Shown in pieces: positions 48,871-62,193 of a stretch of 64,000 bases of DNA. The position numbers and the translations under genes are program-made. The number at the start of each line of letters is the position of its first letter. Positions within the stretch are counted from its first letter, which is position 1. The notes under the pieces are model-generated. The model worked only from the letters and a program-made list of their open reading frames with translations. It did not search any database and had not been told where the DNA came from. Source of the DNA: Lithospermum erythrorhizon (Eukaryota; Streptophyta; Magnoliopsida; Boraginales; Boraginaceae); NCBI GenBank assembly GCA_019722365.1, contig JADFUC010001889.1, positions 1,302,001-1,366,000 on the forward strand, read 5' to 3'.

Positions 48871-51650
48871 ATCTGTCTCAGCCATGTAGGTCCCATTCGA
48901 CCTCACGACCACAAGCTCTCCATCCACCAAGCGCCTCAAAACAAGGGTGCGTCAAGTAAATCCTTGCACGCTTTTATTTGGGATTGGTGAAATCCTGCAT
49001 TATTCGCCATTTCCCATTGGCTTTCTTTACCAACACCATTGGACACCTATACCTAACTTTAATTCTCGTGATAAATTCCTACCCTAACAAAGCCTTTACC
49101 TCCCCGGATAGCGAATATTCTTTTCGCCATTAAACAACCATTTCTTGCTTCATCGGACGGGCGCTGTGGTCGAGCATACCAGGAGGGCAATCGCCGGATC
49201 TTATTCCTCGACATGTCCTCCCTGCGCGAATACGCCTTTCAACTCCCCTTATTAAAGCGATTAGTCGTTTGATGCCCCGCCGCCAGAACCAATTCGTTCA
49301 CCTATATCTGGCCATTAAGTGGACCACGCTACCCCTACGCCGGAATGGCCCTCTTCTCGCCTTCTTTCTCAAGAGTTTATCCTCTTCAGATTCGACCGAA
49401 GTTTATCTCCATGTGATTTTCCCGTCATGGTGTCCGACATTATGTAATGGAGATGTGTTCCTGCAACACCTTCTTTCCTTCTTTTGATCACCCGACATCT
49501 CCCTTTATGCCCCCGGGTCGAAAATTTCATCTTCGAGACGAATCGAGAGAAACTATAAATCAAAGCCGACGCGGTCACAGACTATCAGATGATCTTCAAT
49601 ATCCACAACCGCAGTCGGGTTTTGATCACAAGCTCTCAAGCCCGAACCCATCGTGGATATCCAAAGACGCCATGCCCGACGATTTATAGAATGGCCCGTA
49701 CTGGCCGCGCTGACATCGGTTGATAATACTCCTGGGAGTTCGTAATTGTCGAAAAGCGCCGACATACAAAATGTCCGTAACTTTCAGTCTACAAGATCCC
49801 CTCCACTGTGAACCTTGTAATTATTGGGCTATAACCAACCACGGTCACTCAGCTGGTAGCCCACCTCCTATCAACCTCATCCGAAAAGTTTCGACGGGCT
49901 CACTATTCGATGCAGTGGGCTCTAAGGACAACATATCTCGCCTCCTCAGATAACTTTTTCGAAAGCGAGTCGCCTCCTCCCGCATGCACAATCCGCCTGG
50001 GTGAGTCTCGCTAGCTCGGGTTCGGCTTTTTGCTCATGGGCGTGGCTCCACGGTTTTGACGCTGATTGTCCCGCCGAAGCCCCTTAAATTGTGATATTCC
50101 TTTTCAAGTAACTCCTTTTATAAGATTTTCTATTTCTCAAGGCCCAATACCTCTACATTCATTTGTGTCATATGACCATAAAACGCGTGATACTCGCATA
50201 ACGCTGCTTCCCATTCTCCCGCCGCACTTCTCATCCCCTAATCGCTTAGTGGAGTAGATTTTTATCTTCAATTGGGCGCATACCTCGCTATTGAACCTCG
50301 CTAGCTGGGCGTAAAACCTGCTGGCTTCTTCGGCATTGCACTAAGCTCCTTCTCGAGTACTGTCTGCAACTTCTTTAACCTCGCTCTGCTCACGAGAACC
50401 GGTCCTGCATCGAGCTTTCCTTGGCGACTCTAACGCCCCCTTTCTCCTCAACGTGTCCCTAAGGTCTTCTGCATTCATTCCTTGGTTTTCAGCCTCCACC
50501 GACATATCAGTAAAAATCGGGCCTTGAGTTCGCCCTTGATAACGCGGAAGTTTCAAAGCAACTGGGTGCCTTCTTGAAGCTCTGACGCCAAACCACCTAG
50601 AATGCCATATAAGCCACCTTGTCACTCTCGTGAATGTGAGCGCGATGTCATTATAGCAGCTTAACAAACTTGAGGAATAAAAGATACCGGTGCGTAAATA
50701 AAAGATACCGCTGGCGTGGGGCGGAAAGCCCTACACCGTGCTATCTTTTATTCCTCCAAGTTTCTTGTCGGCGCACGGTCATCTTGGCCAAAATTTCGCA
50801 AGGTTTTAACGGTCGCCACGAACTGGTAAACTTGTGAGGATTTAACCTCATGCAGAACGAACCGCCCAACCGATCCGTGAATGAAATTTGGTTTTGCATT
50901 CTTTCTTTGAGTAATACTGCATGCACGCTCTTCATCTCTTTTGATGTCAGTTGGGCGAAGCTCGCTATAATCACCGTGGCCGACCACATTTAGCCGCAGT
51001 GCACTCATGCTGGCGCCATGTAAAAGAGCGCCTCATGGGTTGTCGTGAGTTCTCTTGGAGCCTCACTACTCGGCAAGATTACCATGTCTGCCATAAGGCC
51101 AGATAGCGAGACGACTTCATCAAGCCCTTTCGCTTCTTTATTAAGTTGTTCTTTACCTTGGGATTTCCGCCTGAAGATCTTCTTGACATTTATTCCGCCG
51201 GGTTGTTTATTGGGATGCAGACGTTTTTGTCGGGATCGCGGACCACCCGTGAACCCGACATTTTTGTGCGTTTTCACGCTTCTGTTTCAATCCCACTTGA
51301 TAGTTGGCGAATTCGCTAAGACAACGTTATTGCTAGCCATCGTTTGGACTTCTACAACCATCGATTCCCTTAATATGGACCTCAACACTTTAATCAGTTT
51401 CTTCTAGGTAACTACATCTTGTGACCTTCGTTTCTTCGCTCACTGGTACTCGAAAGACGCAATGCTAATGTCCAACGGGTTCTGATGCCGCCCATCGGAT
51501 TCGAAGGCGACCGCTACGCGACAAACACTCCGACGACAAAGTCGAGATTTTCGAAAGGCGCGAGAAAATAAAATAACGAAATATACTAGAAAATAAAGCA
51601 CTTGAAATTACTAAATTGTACTAAATGGGATGGGTATTTATAAAAGAAAG
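48870..51650 (-). mobile_element. Decayed Ty3-gypsy LTR retrotransposon
   Basis: Minus-strand domain order fits gypsy gag-pol. A TATAAATA box near 51640 may mark the 5' LTR promoter. Gag-like frames follow at 51005-50341 (WLIWHSRWFGVRASRRHP, RTQGPIFTDMSVEAENQGM), then a CEYHAFYGHMT zinc-region relic near 50200 with LLEKEYHNLRGF. A protease-to-RT linker is at 49370-49770 (MKFSTRGHKGRCRV), and an RT start is near 49030 (PMVLVKKANGKWRIMQDFTN). Many frameshifts; the rest of pol is missing where the tandem array begins. Base composition is more GC-rich than the flanks. Confidence 0.7.
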
Positions 51651-51654
51651 ACTA

Positions 51655-53090
51655 CGAATAATATAAGCATCTCTTCTTCGGTAGTGATCACGCCACTGTC
51701 AATATCTTCAAGGCATTCTTTAACCAAGCATTTCTACTAACGACATCACCCAAGCCCATATTGTATATATCTTTGCCTCGATCCATGGTATGCCTTATAA
51801 AAAACAATCTTCCTCCTCAAAAAAATATATCTATGGCACTTTCGGAATCACGAAGTGCCATAATACCTTATGCGTCTACGGTTCAAGAAATGTGGGCTAA
51901 AATAGTATATATATCAATGTTAATTGGGAACTTTTCGAAATTAAATACTTTACTAATCTTTAATACCTAAATCAGAGGCATAAAATGAAACGAGTAATTT
52001 TTATACTATGAATTGCACATGCCATGTAATATGTACATATGTGATAAAGTATTACCATCATCATAACGGAAATGTTTTATCTTAATATGGGTTACAACGA
52101 AAGTACCAAGTGAAATATTCAAAAATATTACTCTAATTTATTTATTTGATCATGAAGTTTAAATGTAAGAGGGAGAGAGAATATCCATGTATATAAGAGT
52201 GACAGAGAGAATATCTATGCGTTCGTTAATTATTCGGTTATTTCGTTAGTTAAATCGGGATTGAAATTCGATTACTTTCTAATTCAAATCAGTTATGAAT
52301 TATTATCTTGAATTTAAACGTGTATGATCTTGATTAGATAAATAAAAAAAGCTGAAGGGAGTAGTAGAATAATTATTTTTCCATGCATGGATTCAACGTT
52401 TGATGACTATGATTATTCTTGTTTTTTTGGGGGAGACAAGAAGTCTGTTGTACTATTAGTTTGTATTACGAAAAATAAGTTCAAATTAAGAAGTTCACTA
52501 GCAAGTTAAAAAATTGTATTGGACCCCCACAAATAAAGAAGTACACTTGCTAGTTAAATTCTAAAAACTTAAATTCATTTATTACTGTTCAAAGAAATAT
52601 GTGGACTTTGTACAAAAAAATATATTTTGTCATAAATAGTAGAGTATATAAAAAAATATTTGATTTTAATTCACCAATCTTCGACTTCTTTTAGCTTGCT
52701 AATCAAATTTGTAGATTTTGGCTTAGCTACTTAATAATTATGGAGTATAGTTCATCATATACTTATTAAGTCTAATAATTTATCTATGTTGATTTTTGTT
52801 CTAGACATATAATTATTTCTATGAGGTACGTATTTCTATCAATTGTATTCAAACTCGAGATAACAAAATGATGGGAAATTGTTCATATATTTATTAATTA
52901 GACAAGACTCGTGTAAAAGAGAAAGTGAATTGTCATAACTTCTACGGACAATTGACTAAATATAATGAATCATGATGACATGAAGTTGGATAATATTGAC
53001 CGCATTGAAGCCACGTCTCTTTTACTAGTCTTTTACTAATCGATTGCATCTCGTGAATCTAGTTATAAGACACCCACCCTCACACTCCCA
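51655..53090. other. AT-rich spacer
   Basis: Possibly includes the rest of the gypsy 5' LTR up to about 52000. No gene seen beyond that. Confidence 0.45.
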
Positions 53091-53099
53091 CTACACACT

Positions 53100-53570
53100 T
53101 CCTATGAAAAAACAAACACTCACATAAGGCAACTAAAGAAAATAGCAAAGTCTCTCAGAAATGTGATCAACAAACTCACTTCGACCATCACCAAAGCCGC
53201 GACTTTGTTTGCGGGATACCATCAATATAAGGCAACTAAAGAAAATAGCAAAGTAATTGAAGAAAGTAGCAAGGCTGCTGAAAAAGAGAGGGAATTCGTT
53301 TGGAGAAAGCAAGCAGCATGGAAAAAAAGGAGAAGGGGGCTGATGTTGAGAAAGTAAGTGTAGACAGGGAAAATTTAATTATTTCTTCGTGGTACAAAAG
53401 CTACTTAATTATTATTGAGTTGCATAATGTTAGTCTGATGATTATCATAATTTCGGGGGAGGCAAAAGACCAAAAGGGAGAAGAAGTTGCCTGATGTAGA
53501 GCTACTTGTAGAGGAGATGTTGAGAGGAGTTGTTTCGGTTTTTATAAGATGTTGTTCCTAGTCAATTTTG
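53100..53570 (+). other. Possible small unrecognised gene
   Basis: A frame open from about 53116 to 53355 encodes a Lys/Glu-rich helical stretch (KLTSTITKAATLFAGYHQYK, then ENSKVIEESSKAAEKEREF). It ends in AGAAAGTAAGTG, which could be a splice donor rather than a stop. A second frame near 53487-53560 (LPDVELLVEEMLRGVV) could be a following exon. No ATG opens the first frame; the nearest upstream ATG (53104-53106) gives only a 7-codon peptide. A 28-bp direct repeat is at 53124-53151 and 53227-53254. I do not recognise the product, and it may be a fragment. Confidence 0.3.
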
Positions 53571-53599
53571 TTGAAATAGATGGTTGCGTATAATGTTTC

Positions 53600-54405
53600 T
53601 TGTGCTTTTGGTTGTGTTTATTTTGTTTGTTTATGTTTATTTTAGTGCCATTATGCTTTTGCTATACTAAGAATCATAACGCATTACGATAAAATAAAGT
53701 AAAATACTTTACTTTAAAATCTGCATTAATCAGCTCTTAGAAGGAAACACAAAATTTTTTATTATCTTCATTTAATTTGAATTTAAAAGTTTACTACATT
53801 TAATAATTACACAACCGTTTTATGGTTAATAGAAATACCAAGATTTTTATGTATTCTAATATCTATAGTATATTATTATGTATATCATTCATAAACATAT
53901 ATTTATATAATATATATATATATAATATATATATATATAATGTATGATTATGATTTCTTCAAGTTTAACCGATCTAATTCATATGTAAAATGTGATCACA
54001 TATCTCATAAAGTTAGCATAGAAAAAATTATATCTTCAAATTTGAACAAATTAAGTTTGAAATTTGTTAAATTATTTCATGGATACCATAAATTAATAAA
54101 CAATAAGCATATTATTTAATGAATTTTATACTAATTATTATATTTTTTGTTTTTTAACATATTTTGTTTATAACTATTTCATGAAATCTTTTGAATGTAT
54201 GGCCTGCTCCCTACCTAAAATGATTTTAATTAATCAACAAATATGTTCTAAGATTAAATTAAATTGAAATTTCCAAATCATATTTTCTAATCGAAGTATT
54301 TGTTAAGTTATGTATGTTGTGCAATATAAATCTATCGTGATTATCTTTTAATTAATGAAATGACTTGTAGAACAAGAAGGATTTATAGTATAACGTAGTA
54401 AACAT
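53600..54405. other. AT-rich spacer with TA-dinucleotide run
   Basis: Contains an imperfect (TA)n stretch at about 53898-53942. Nothing else seen. Confidence 0.5.
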
Positions 54406-54409
54406 GCTT

Positions 54410-55240
54410 TACAACAAAACATACTGAACCATACTCCTTATAAAACTTATCCTAGTTAATTTTGTGTTTCTTCATCATATGATTGCATCAATGAACTACA
54501 ATATAAAAAAAGATAAATAAATACACGAGGTGGCGCTCGACATATATAGAAATTAGGCATTCACTTGTTACGATTGATATCAAGTTTCAAGGTTCAAATA
54601 TCACCTCTAAAATCTAAAAATTAAAATAGAAACGGACAAAGAAATTAAAATTAATTTAAACGAATGCAAGTAAGATAATTAAATTTCTAACACGCGAAAG
54701 CATAATTGGATATTTATAAAAATAAATTAATTTGTCTTTCCTAGTGACATGGCAAAGTCAGTTGGAAGAGGCTTGGAACGTAATGCTTTGTTGTCTCTTG
54801 TTAAGATTTAATCAAATTTTTACAACAAAACATACTAAATCATACTCTTATAAAAACTTATCCTAGTTAATTTTGTGTTTTAATCATATGATTGTATCAA
54901 TGAAACTACAATATAAAAAAAGATAAATAAATACATGTAGGTGGCATTTCGACATATAAATATATATATATGTATTCAGTCATTCACTTGTTACGATTGA
55001 GACGCTTCGCCGCTCAAAGTTCAAATATCACCTCTAAAATCTAAAAATTAAAATCGAAGCTTGGATAAAGAAATTAAAATTAATAGAAATGAATGGAGTA
55101 CTTAGTATAAGTGCTTTTTGTGTAGGCTGTGGTTGAATATGAAAAAAATAATTAATTTGTCTTTCCTAGTGACATGGCAAAGTCAGTTGGAAGAGGCTTG
55201 GAACGTAATGCTTTGTTGTCTCTTGTTAAGATTTAATCAA
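54410..55240. repeat. Tandem direct duplication, ~410 bp per copy
   Basis: The copies at 54410-54815 and 54820-55240 share acaacaaaacatact, tatcctagttaattttgtgt, gttcaaatatcacctctaaa and cctagtgacatggcaaagtc, the last followed by agttggaagaggcttggaac. The copies differ by small indels. A short AT-rich stretch without features (to about 55810) follows before the DUF639 stop codon. Confidence 0.85.
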
Positions 55241-55813
55241 ATTGAACATTATTTACATGTTTGATAATGAACCTGTATACATACAGCGCAATTTTCTTAA
55301 AATTCATTGGAGTCAATCAAGTTTACATAAACATTATTTTCATGTTTGCAAATTCTTAAATTTTCCAAATCATAAACCGATGGCTCATTAGCCTAGTAAC
55401 ATCTGACTTAAACTTCCTCAAGGAGGTTTTGGATCCAAATTTATACTCTACATTATATTCTTTGTAGCACTTATGTAATCGATACCTTATAATCGTACTA
55501 TTCATCGCTAATTAACAAAAATTTTTTTTAAAAAAAATCCAAATGATAAGGATAATCAACCATCTTTGGAACTCTCTTTATTCAACCAGATTATAACTGT
55601 TTAAACTAATGCAATTATTGGCCATCTCAGGCTCTCACCTATATATGGTACACATATCTAAAGAGATGTAATTAGAAATGTTCACAATTTGCCTATTTTC
55701 AGCTTACAGATTTACTCAAGGCACTTCGTGTTTACATACTCATGTCTCCTCTATACTCTTTATCAAATCCCTTTGTAATTCACTCAATGAACCAACATCT
55801 CGACGACTTCGGA

Positions 55814-58800
55814 TTATGTGGAGCTGTGTAGTTGATTCTTGTCAACTACCTCTACCGGAACTACTGGGATCGAGTCCCACCACTCTTTCAGTCTCCGGTT
55901 ACCTTGTTCGTTTTCCAGGTGCTTCCCCAGCTTTGATGTCATCGCAAAACCATAACACACACCGGCCATTATAACAAACTTGAACGGTATAATCGCCAGT
56001 ATAACGGATGAGATAACCATTGCAATCATCACAACCTCTGCATGCTATAATTAAGAGGACAAATTAAACGAACACTTTAGAATATTTAAAATAGCAGGCA
56101 TTGATGGGTCCAAGTCGACAACACAAGAAATTGAATCAAACATAACCTTTTAGAACTTGACAAATTTATGATCATAGATGTACCTTGGGAGCTTTTGCAC
56201 TGATTATTGACCAGACTTTCAGAATTGCTATGTTTGTTTGTTGTATAAACTCATGGGCACTTCTCAATCCCTGTTGAGCGGAGACTATGCTCTCCATCGT
56301 CGTCTGATCAGAACCAGTATAAATGGTTAATTTGTTAATCTTTGTTCCAAGTTCCCTCTTTTTGGCCCTTAGCATCTGAGCAGACATCCATGATAAGAAA
56401 ATTGCTATTGCCTTTCCAATCCATTCACTGCCAAAAAATAGTTGTTAAATCTTTTCTTCATTAGCCTAAATTTCTCTGTCGGCCTATTTATAGAAACAAG
56501 ATGGAGAAATCGAGGAGTTACTCACTTATAGGCAATTAGCAGTGTGCAGACTAGCACAATAAACGTAGATGCAGGTCTTTTCCATGTAAAGATGTCTTGC
56601 AACCAAGGGCTCAGGCGCTTCAACGGTTTAAGCAAGCCCTGCAAATCAAAACTGACCATTATGAAAACGTACATCAAATAACTCCAGATTCCGACAGATT
56701 TTTTAGAAAGTCAATTAGTATAGAAGTTGTGCCATTGGTAACAAGCCAAGATTTTCTATGAACTCCATCAATATTATTGTTTACAAATTCAGAGAGTATT
56801 GTGGACTGTGGCAAGTTTCTAAGCATCTTACCGTTAGAACTTGGATGCTTTCGCTAATCCCCTCCTCTTTCAATCCCTCTGCTGTAGTCTTTGCAACATT
56901 AATTTCTTTAGCTTCCTCTCTTGTTTGGCCAATAAGGCTTTCCAGAGAAGAAAGATCTTCAGTTTGCATGGTATTGGTTGTCTCCTTAACTTGTGCTGTT
57001 TGTGCACATGAAACATGCACTTGAGAGACATTTAAACTCCTAAGGATCGAGCTTGCACTGCATGGATGTGCACTACTGACTGTTTTCAGAGATTCAGCGA
57101 GCCCTTGAAGCACATAGTCGCCTTTTGGCAGCTCATCATACAACGCAAAGATCACAAAGTTTTTTGGTTCTGGCGGCGAAAGTCTAAGCAGTTCTCTGGC
57201 TGCATGAAGCCTTATGATTCCCAGTATAGTCCTTGCATGCATTTCCCATGCTTCTACTTGTGATTCCACCTTGAACTTTAACAAAAACTGATGTAGGAAC
57301 ATGATTTCCTTCACAAGGAAGAGCCAATGGTCCCTTCTTGTTGAACTTGTCATCTCTGGAAACTCTAGAACAACACCATCCTTCCTATGGAGGTTAGAAG
57401 GAAACAATTTTTCATCATGAGCAAGAGTTAATGCAGAATTATTCTCTTCAATAAAAAACTAAAGGAAAATCTGATCATTATCAGCTTCATTGCCTGTTCT
57501 ATAACTCAGTTAAACCTCATTGGTCCTTACTCCTCTATCCAAGGCCGAACCAGTAATTGTGAAGATATCAGTTGAAGAGACACTTACAATTCAGAAGACT
57601 CATAGAGTATAGCCTTATCAAAAAGAGCGGCACCCCATGGACCCGTAACACATGGTTTAACACTCTGTTCAATGTTCTTTGAAAGGTCTAATTTTAGAGC
57701 ATCTTCATAATATAATGCTCCAGATGCCTCAAAGTACAGGGCATAGTTTGTCACTGTCAGCCTGCCTAAGAGACGCAATGAAATCACAGTACAGTTAATA
57801 ATTCCTATATCAAATAGACTGTTTCATTTACTTGAACTAGGTATTATACAAATTGTTCTTTAGTACCAGGCCAGCTTGTTCCTCCTATGTGGCGCACTAC
57901 TCTCTGCGATCCTGTTGTTCCCTCCACATGCAGTATGAACTCATCATCAGCAAATTCTACTCCTGTAGGCGTCGCCTGTTTCTGTAGATGCTTTATGCAC
58001 CTATAGCAATATTCCCAATAAAAGATGAGAACATATACTTTCAAATTTGATGCTTTACAGCTTATACTGAGATGAAGATGCAATGGTAGATTCAACCACA
58101 TACCACGAGAGGAAATTGTTTGATATAAATCTAACCATATACCACAAATAAATCTAACTCAAATCATTATTTTGATGCTTAATAATCAATATTGGATTAT
58201 TCCATGGAAGTAGTTGGATTCTACTCGAAGTATGTCATTAGTACCAATTAGAACTCGTTAATATATTTGTCAACTGCTCCTGTTGATAACTTAAAAGCGC
58301 CGATGTCATTATTGATTGAATATTTCCACCGTAAACAGAACTAATACGTTTTGAAGGACCAAACCCTATATGATGCGAACAAATATTTATTGTTGGATAT
58401 GTAAAGCCTAATTTAATAACATTTCTATCAACAGTATAAATGAAATATGCTTTCAAGTTCTTGTGAACATGACGATTATTACTTGTCGATTTCTTTCAAG
58501 AATTTATCGTAAGCAGGGAAATGAAGTCTGTTTCCTGTAGTGGCTGTAAGAGTCTCATATGTAAATCTTCCATTTGCAACGTCACAAGCGAGGGGAACAA
58601 GTGTTCCCAACCACAAAAAGGCATCTTCTCCTGCACTTGCTCCACCATCAACCTTCAAAAACAATTTAATGGATAGTGAGATAATGCAACAGGACTAACT
58701 AACCGAGACCTCTATAATATAATAGGGGTGCAGAGGAAGGACAAGGAGTGGCTTCTATTAAGCCTGAGAAGTCATATAATGAGGTCGTGCTAGAAGCTCT

Positions 58801-60862
58801 CCAACTGGAGTCACTTGCTATAGAATTTGATTTCATTTCAAGAGCTTGTCAGAAAGTAATGAATCTGTAACCATCAAGGCATGTTCAGTTTGAGAAGGAA
58901 GAAGTTCCATACATTAAAAGTAAGCTTGCAAGATCATTTTAGGTTGTATTTGCTAACTAACTTATATTTTTTAAGTTGCATTGTAAAAGAAGTTGAAAAA
59001 ATACTCAGCTGTTTGCTGTTAGCTACTTACTTACCCCCCAACACCCCCAAAAAAAGAGTTACAGGAATGCTTTCTAGCTTTTAACAAGAACCCAACTATC
59101 AATTTTTTGGTTCCGAGACACTGATTTTTCTAAACGAAAAAGCGAATGTATTCCCATGATTGAGGTTGGAGGACAGGGTTTATCATTCTATAGCTTAGGA
59201 CCGCTATGCTTCCTGTTACACAAATTTCCATGTAACAGTAAAAAATTACTACGAATATATCCGTATTAGTTACCATATGAAAGATCATGCCCATGCAAAC
59301 GACTCATTCCAGTAAAAACAAGTAAAAGAAATGTGTACCTACCAGGAGGGGGATAGCATCCGAGTAGAACAGTGAAATTTCATCAGCTTCTTCAGTTTTT
59401 TTCCTTATAATCTCCTTGTCCTCACTTTCTTTTGCAATACATTCCTGTTGTTCTAACAGTGAGTATTACTAATTCCATAAGCCATAAGCCAAACAACACT
59501 GGCATGAATTCACACTAAAATAATTAATTAGCAAAATAATTTAGATATAGTACCATAATGACATTCTGTTTACATAAGTTCATGCAACTATGTAAGCATA
59601 ATTCCCTTTATATATATGTTGCACAGTATTTGTCCAACCAATCAACACTGAAGTTCTAACCAATATTAATTCGTTCAATAACCATAGAGCCCAATTTAGG
59701 TAGTGCTTAGTTAAGGGGAGAGCACATTAGGTACCAATATTGATTTTGTATCCAAAATGCACACTAGGGTACATATGTTTTGTACCCGAATTGACTGCAA
59801 TTAAGGGTACGAATATCCATCAATATTTTTACCAAAAAATCGTGTTTATGATACCATATATCATGAAAACGTCCATATTTACCAAATAAATTATATTAAA
59901 ATTTATCATAAGTAAAACCATCATAGTATTCCAATTAATCAAGCTCCAACAATTAGTAAACATGAACTAAACATATGAATAATACTCACTTTTCACTAAC
60001 CTTTTGATAGTTATATATTTTAAACTTTGACATTAAATATATATATTTATTGTGTGTTATAATATTTGAAAAGTATATATCAATGGAAACAGAAAAGAAT
60101 TTGAAATATATTTTTAAACTAAATTATTACTCTGTCTAATCAAAAATATTTATGGTAAAAGTTTAAAAAAGTCTGATGCTCAAAGCATAAAAATAGACGT
60201 CTTTTAGCAACGGAGGGAGTATGATAATCACCGTATATTGGGAGTGTTGATAATCTGAGCTAGGAGTCTCCCAAGCAAGCATCATATTAAAAGTGAACCG
60301 ACTAAATGAACCATCACTAATTCTCTCTTCAATCGAACCACATACATCAACCAAAGCTTTAGAACAACAAAACTCTACTAATTTTCTTGAATATCCACTC
60401 ATTTCAGGCTTCCATTCCCCTTCAAATTCCCTCACCATATTATCCAAAGAAGTCTCCAGCTTTCTGCAATTATATAACAACCACTTTCAACAGATGCATA
60501 AAAATAATGAGCTCATCTCCGATTTGGTCTCATATAATGGATTAAATTGCAGCTTAGTCTAGCATAGTTACAAATATTGCATTATGATGGGATTTGCCAC
60601 TGCACATTAAAAAAATACGGACGAATATGCAACATTTATCATTTTTATGGACAAATGCAATACTATCTAAATACTATCTGCCACTAAAATGCAATTTGAT
60701 CAAACTATATGAAACCAAATCGATAATCACCTCCCAAAATAAACAATTGTCACATTTCAATAATACTAGAAATATTTGAAAACAAGATTTAATAAAGGGT
60801 TATTACTGAGCACAGGTGTGAAGAACATCGTTGGCTATGGAGGAAAGATGCTTGATTTCCAT
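55814..60862 (-). CDS. DUF639 family membrane protein
   Basis: Ten exons: 60807-60862, 60232-60463, 59343-59444, 58483-58652, 57867-58000, 57588-57765, 56832-57384, 56526-56638, 56184-56427, 55814-56044, giving 670 residues from ATG 60860-60862. Landmarks are GEWKPEMSGYSRKLVEFC, DGSFSRFTFNMMLAWE, GEDAFLWLGTLVPLACDV, GNRLHFPAYDKFLKEIDKC, RVVRHIGGTSWPGRLTVTNY and ARTILGIIRLHAARELLR. All match, from memory, the plant DUF639 family (Arabidopsis At2g21720/At3g18350 type). The GRLTVTNYALYFE block resembles a GRAM/PH-like lipid-binding module (inference). Two hydrophobic segments near residues 497-526 and 598-634 suggest membrane anchoring. A coiled or linker region lies at about 400-475. Function is unknown in the family. 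Confidence 0.9.
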
Positions 60863-60980
60863 GTTTTTTATGTTGTAAATTATTCGAAGGATTAATGAAG
60901 TGAAGGTGATGAAGAAAAGGGGAATTGATCTACATCTTGTAAGGAAAAAAACTGAAATATGTGTTACGTGTTTATGGTTG

Positions 60981-61008
60981 ACACGTGGCGGCCATGCAGC
61001 TATATATG
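60981..61008 (-). promoter_or_regulatory. TATA-like box and G-box upstream of the DUF639 gene
   Basis: TATATA at about 61001-61007 and an ACACGTGGC (G-box/ABRE-like) at 60981-60989, 120-145 bp upstream of the ATG. Placement is plausible for a core promoter and light or ABA-type element, but the transcription start is not known. Confidence 0.4.
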
Positions 61009-61019
61009 GCAAGTCCACC

Positions 61020-61570
61020 GTGCAGATTTAATAGATTTTGCGACTACGAGTCTATGACAACCATTTAGCTGCTTTGGGAAACAAAAAGAAAAATACATAA
61101 TTTATCCTTTAAATGATAACCTTAATTTATATTTATGTTTTGAACATACATTTTTATTATTTCTTGTAATACATTTAATATATATATATATATATAAACA
61201 ATACCCATCTGATCGTTATTATACGCATTTTTCGTCATATTTTTCTTATTGATGTTTGGCCTCTTAATCAGACGACTAATTGTAAATGATATATGTATAA
61301 GAAAGAAACGTAATTGTCTGTAAAATTGAAAACATTAATTAAACTAATTTTGAAAAATATTTTTATGATTCAGGTTCGAATTTGACAGAGAGCATAAGCA
61401 AAAGTGGTGTTCAACTGTGGATATATACGCCCAAATTTAAGATGGAGGGTTGTGATGTTATCCGGTAGCATTCAAACAATTATTGATTTTGGGTCAATTT
61501 ATATTTTTAAAGTGGGTATTTCAAATAAGTTTGATTTTAATGTGTATTATTATGTGAATCAGTAACTACA
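61020..61570. other. AT-rich spacer
   Basis: Upstream flank of the DUF639 gene running to the retrotransposon LTR. Contains a TA run near 61181-61195. No gene seen. Confidence 0.5.
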
Positions 61571-61574
61571 TAAT

Positions 61575-62150
61575 TGTTGAGGTTGAAGAGCATTTTTGGG
61601 CTGTGAAAATCGTAAATCGGCAATAGAGATGCCGATGGGGTCCCGATGCACGAAGGGCGTTACGTTTGGACGTTGAAAGCCCGCCGAGGCGTTGGGAGGC
61701 TCGCTGGGGCCCATACCGATGGGGTCTCGATGAGCAGCGTATCGGCCGAAATCGAAGCGGTTTGGACTCTTTTTATTACACTTATTTGACTCAAGTTATC
61801 TTTAGAAATTTTCTTTATAAATAGATGTGTTTTTTCTTATAGGTTTGATATCACAAAAATAAACATCCAAAACAACTTCTAGAAGAATATTGTTAGATAT
61901 CCATCAGTAGTAATATTGTGAGGCTTTGTAATTGAAATCTTAAGTTATAAGTATTCTTTCGGTGGTATTACAACTTGATAGGTAATTGTAACAATCTTCG
62001 GTTGATTTATAGTGGATTTACTGCTGACAACGGGGCGTCTTGCTGCGTGAGGAGACACTTGTAAATAAGTGTGTTATTTATTTTCCTTGATTACTTATTA
62101 GATTATCATTGTGCCTTAGGTTTGGTGACGTTAGGCCTATAATCACATCA
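61575..62150 (+). mobile_element. 5' LTR of a Ty1-copia element
   Basis: About 576 bp beginning TGTTGAGG and ending CA directly before a tRNA-primer site. It contains a TATAAATA box near 61815. The 3' LTR is off the right edge, so the left end is fixed only by the TG and by context. Confidence 0.65.
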
Positions 62151-62151
62151 A

Positions 62152-62169
62152 TTGGTATCAGAGCTTAGG
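62152..62169 (+). other. Primer-binding site (initiator Met-tRNA type)
   Basis: TTGGTATCAGAGCTTAGG, matching the common plant copia primer-binding sequence TGGTATCAGAGC, immediately downstream of the LTR. Confidence 0.85.
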
Positions 62170-62193
62170 TTCTTGATTGAAATCTGAGATTCA

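Noticed and set aside
51045..51407. Plus-strand 120-codon frame
   Set aside because: Antisense shadow of the gypsy gag region.
60863..61018. Extension of DUF639 exon 1 upstream
   Set aside because: Starts at GTG and covers the TATA/G-box region; ATG at 60860-60862 fits better.
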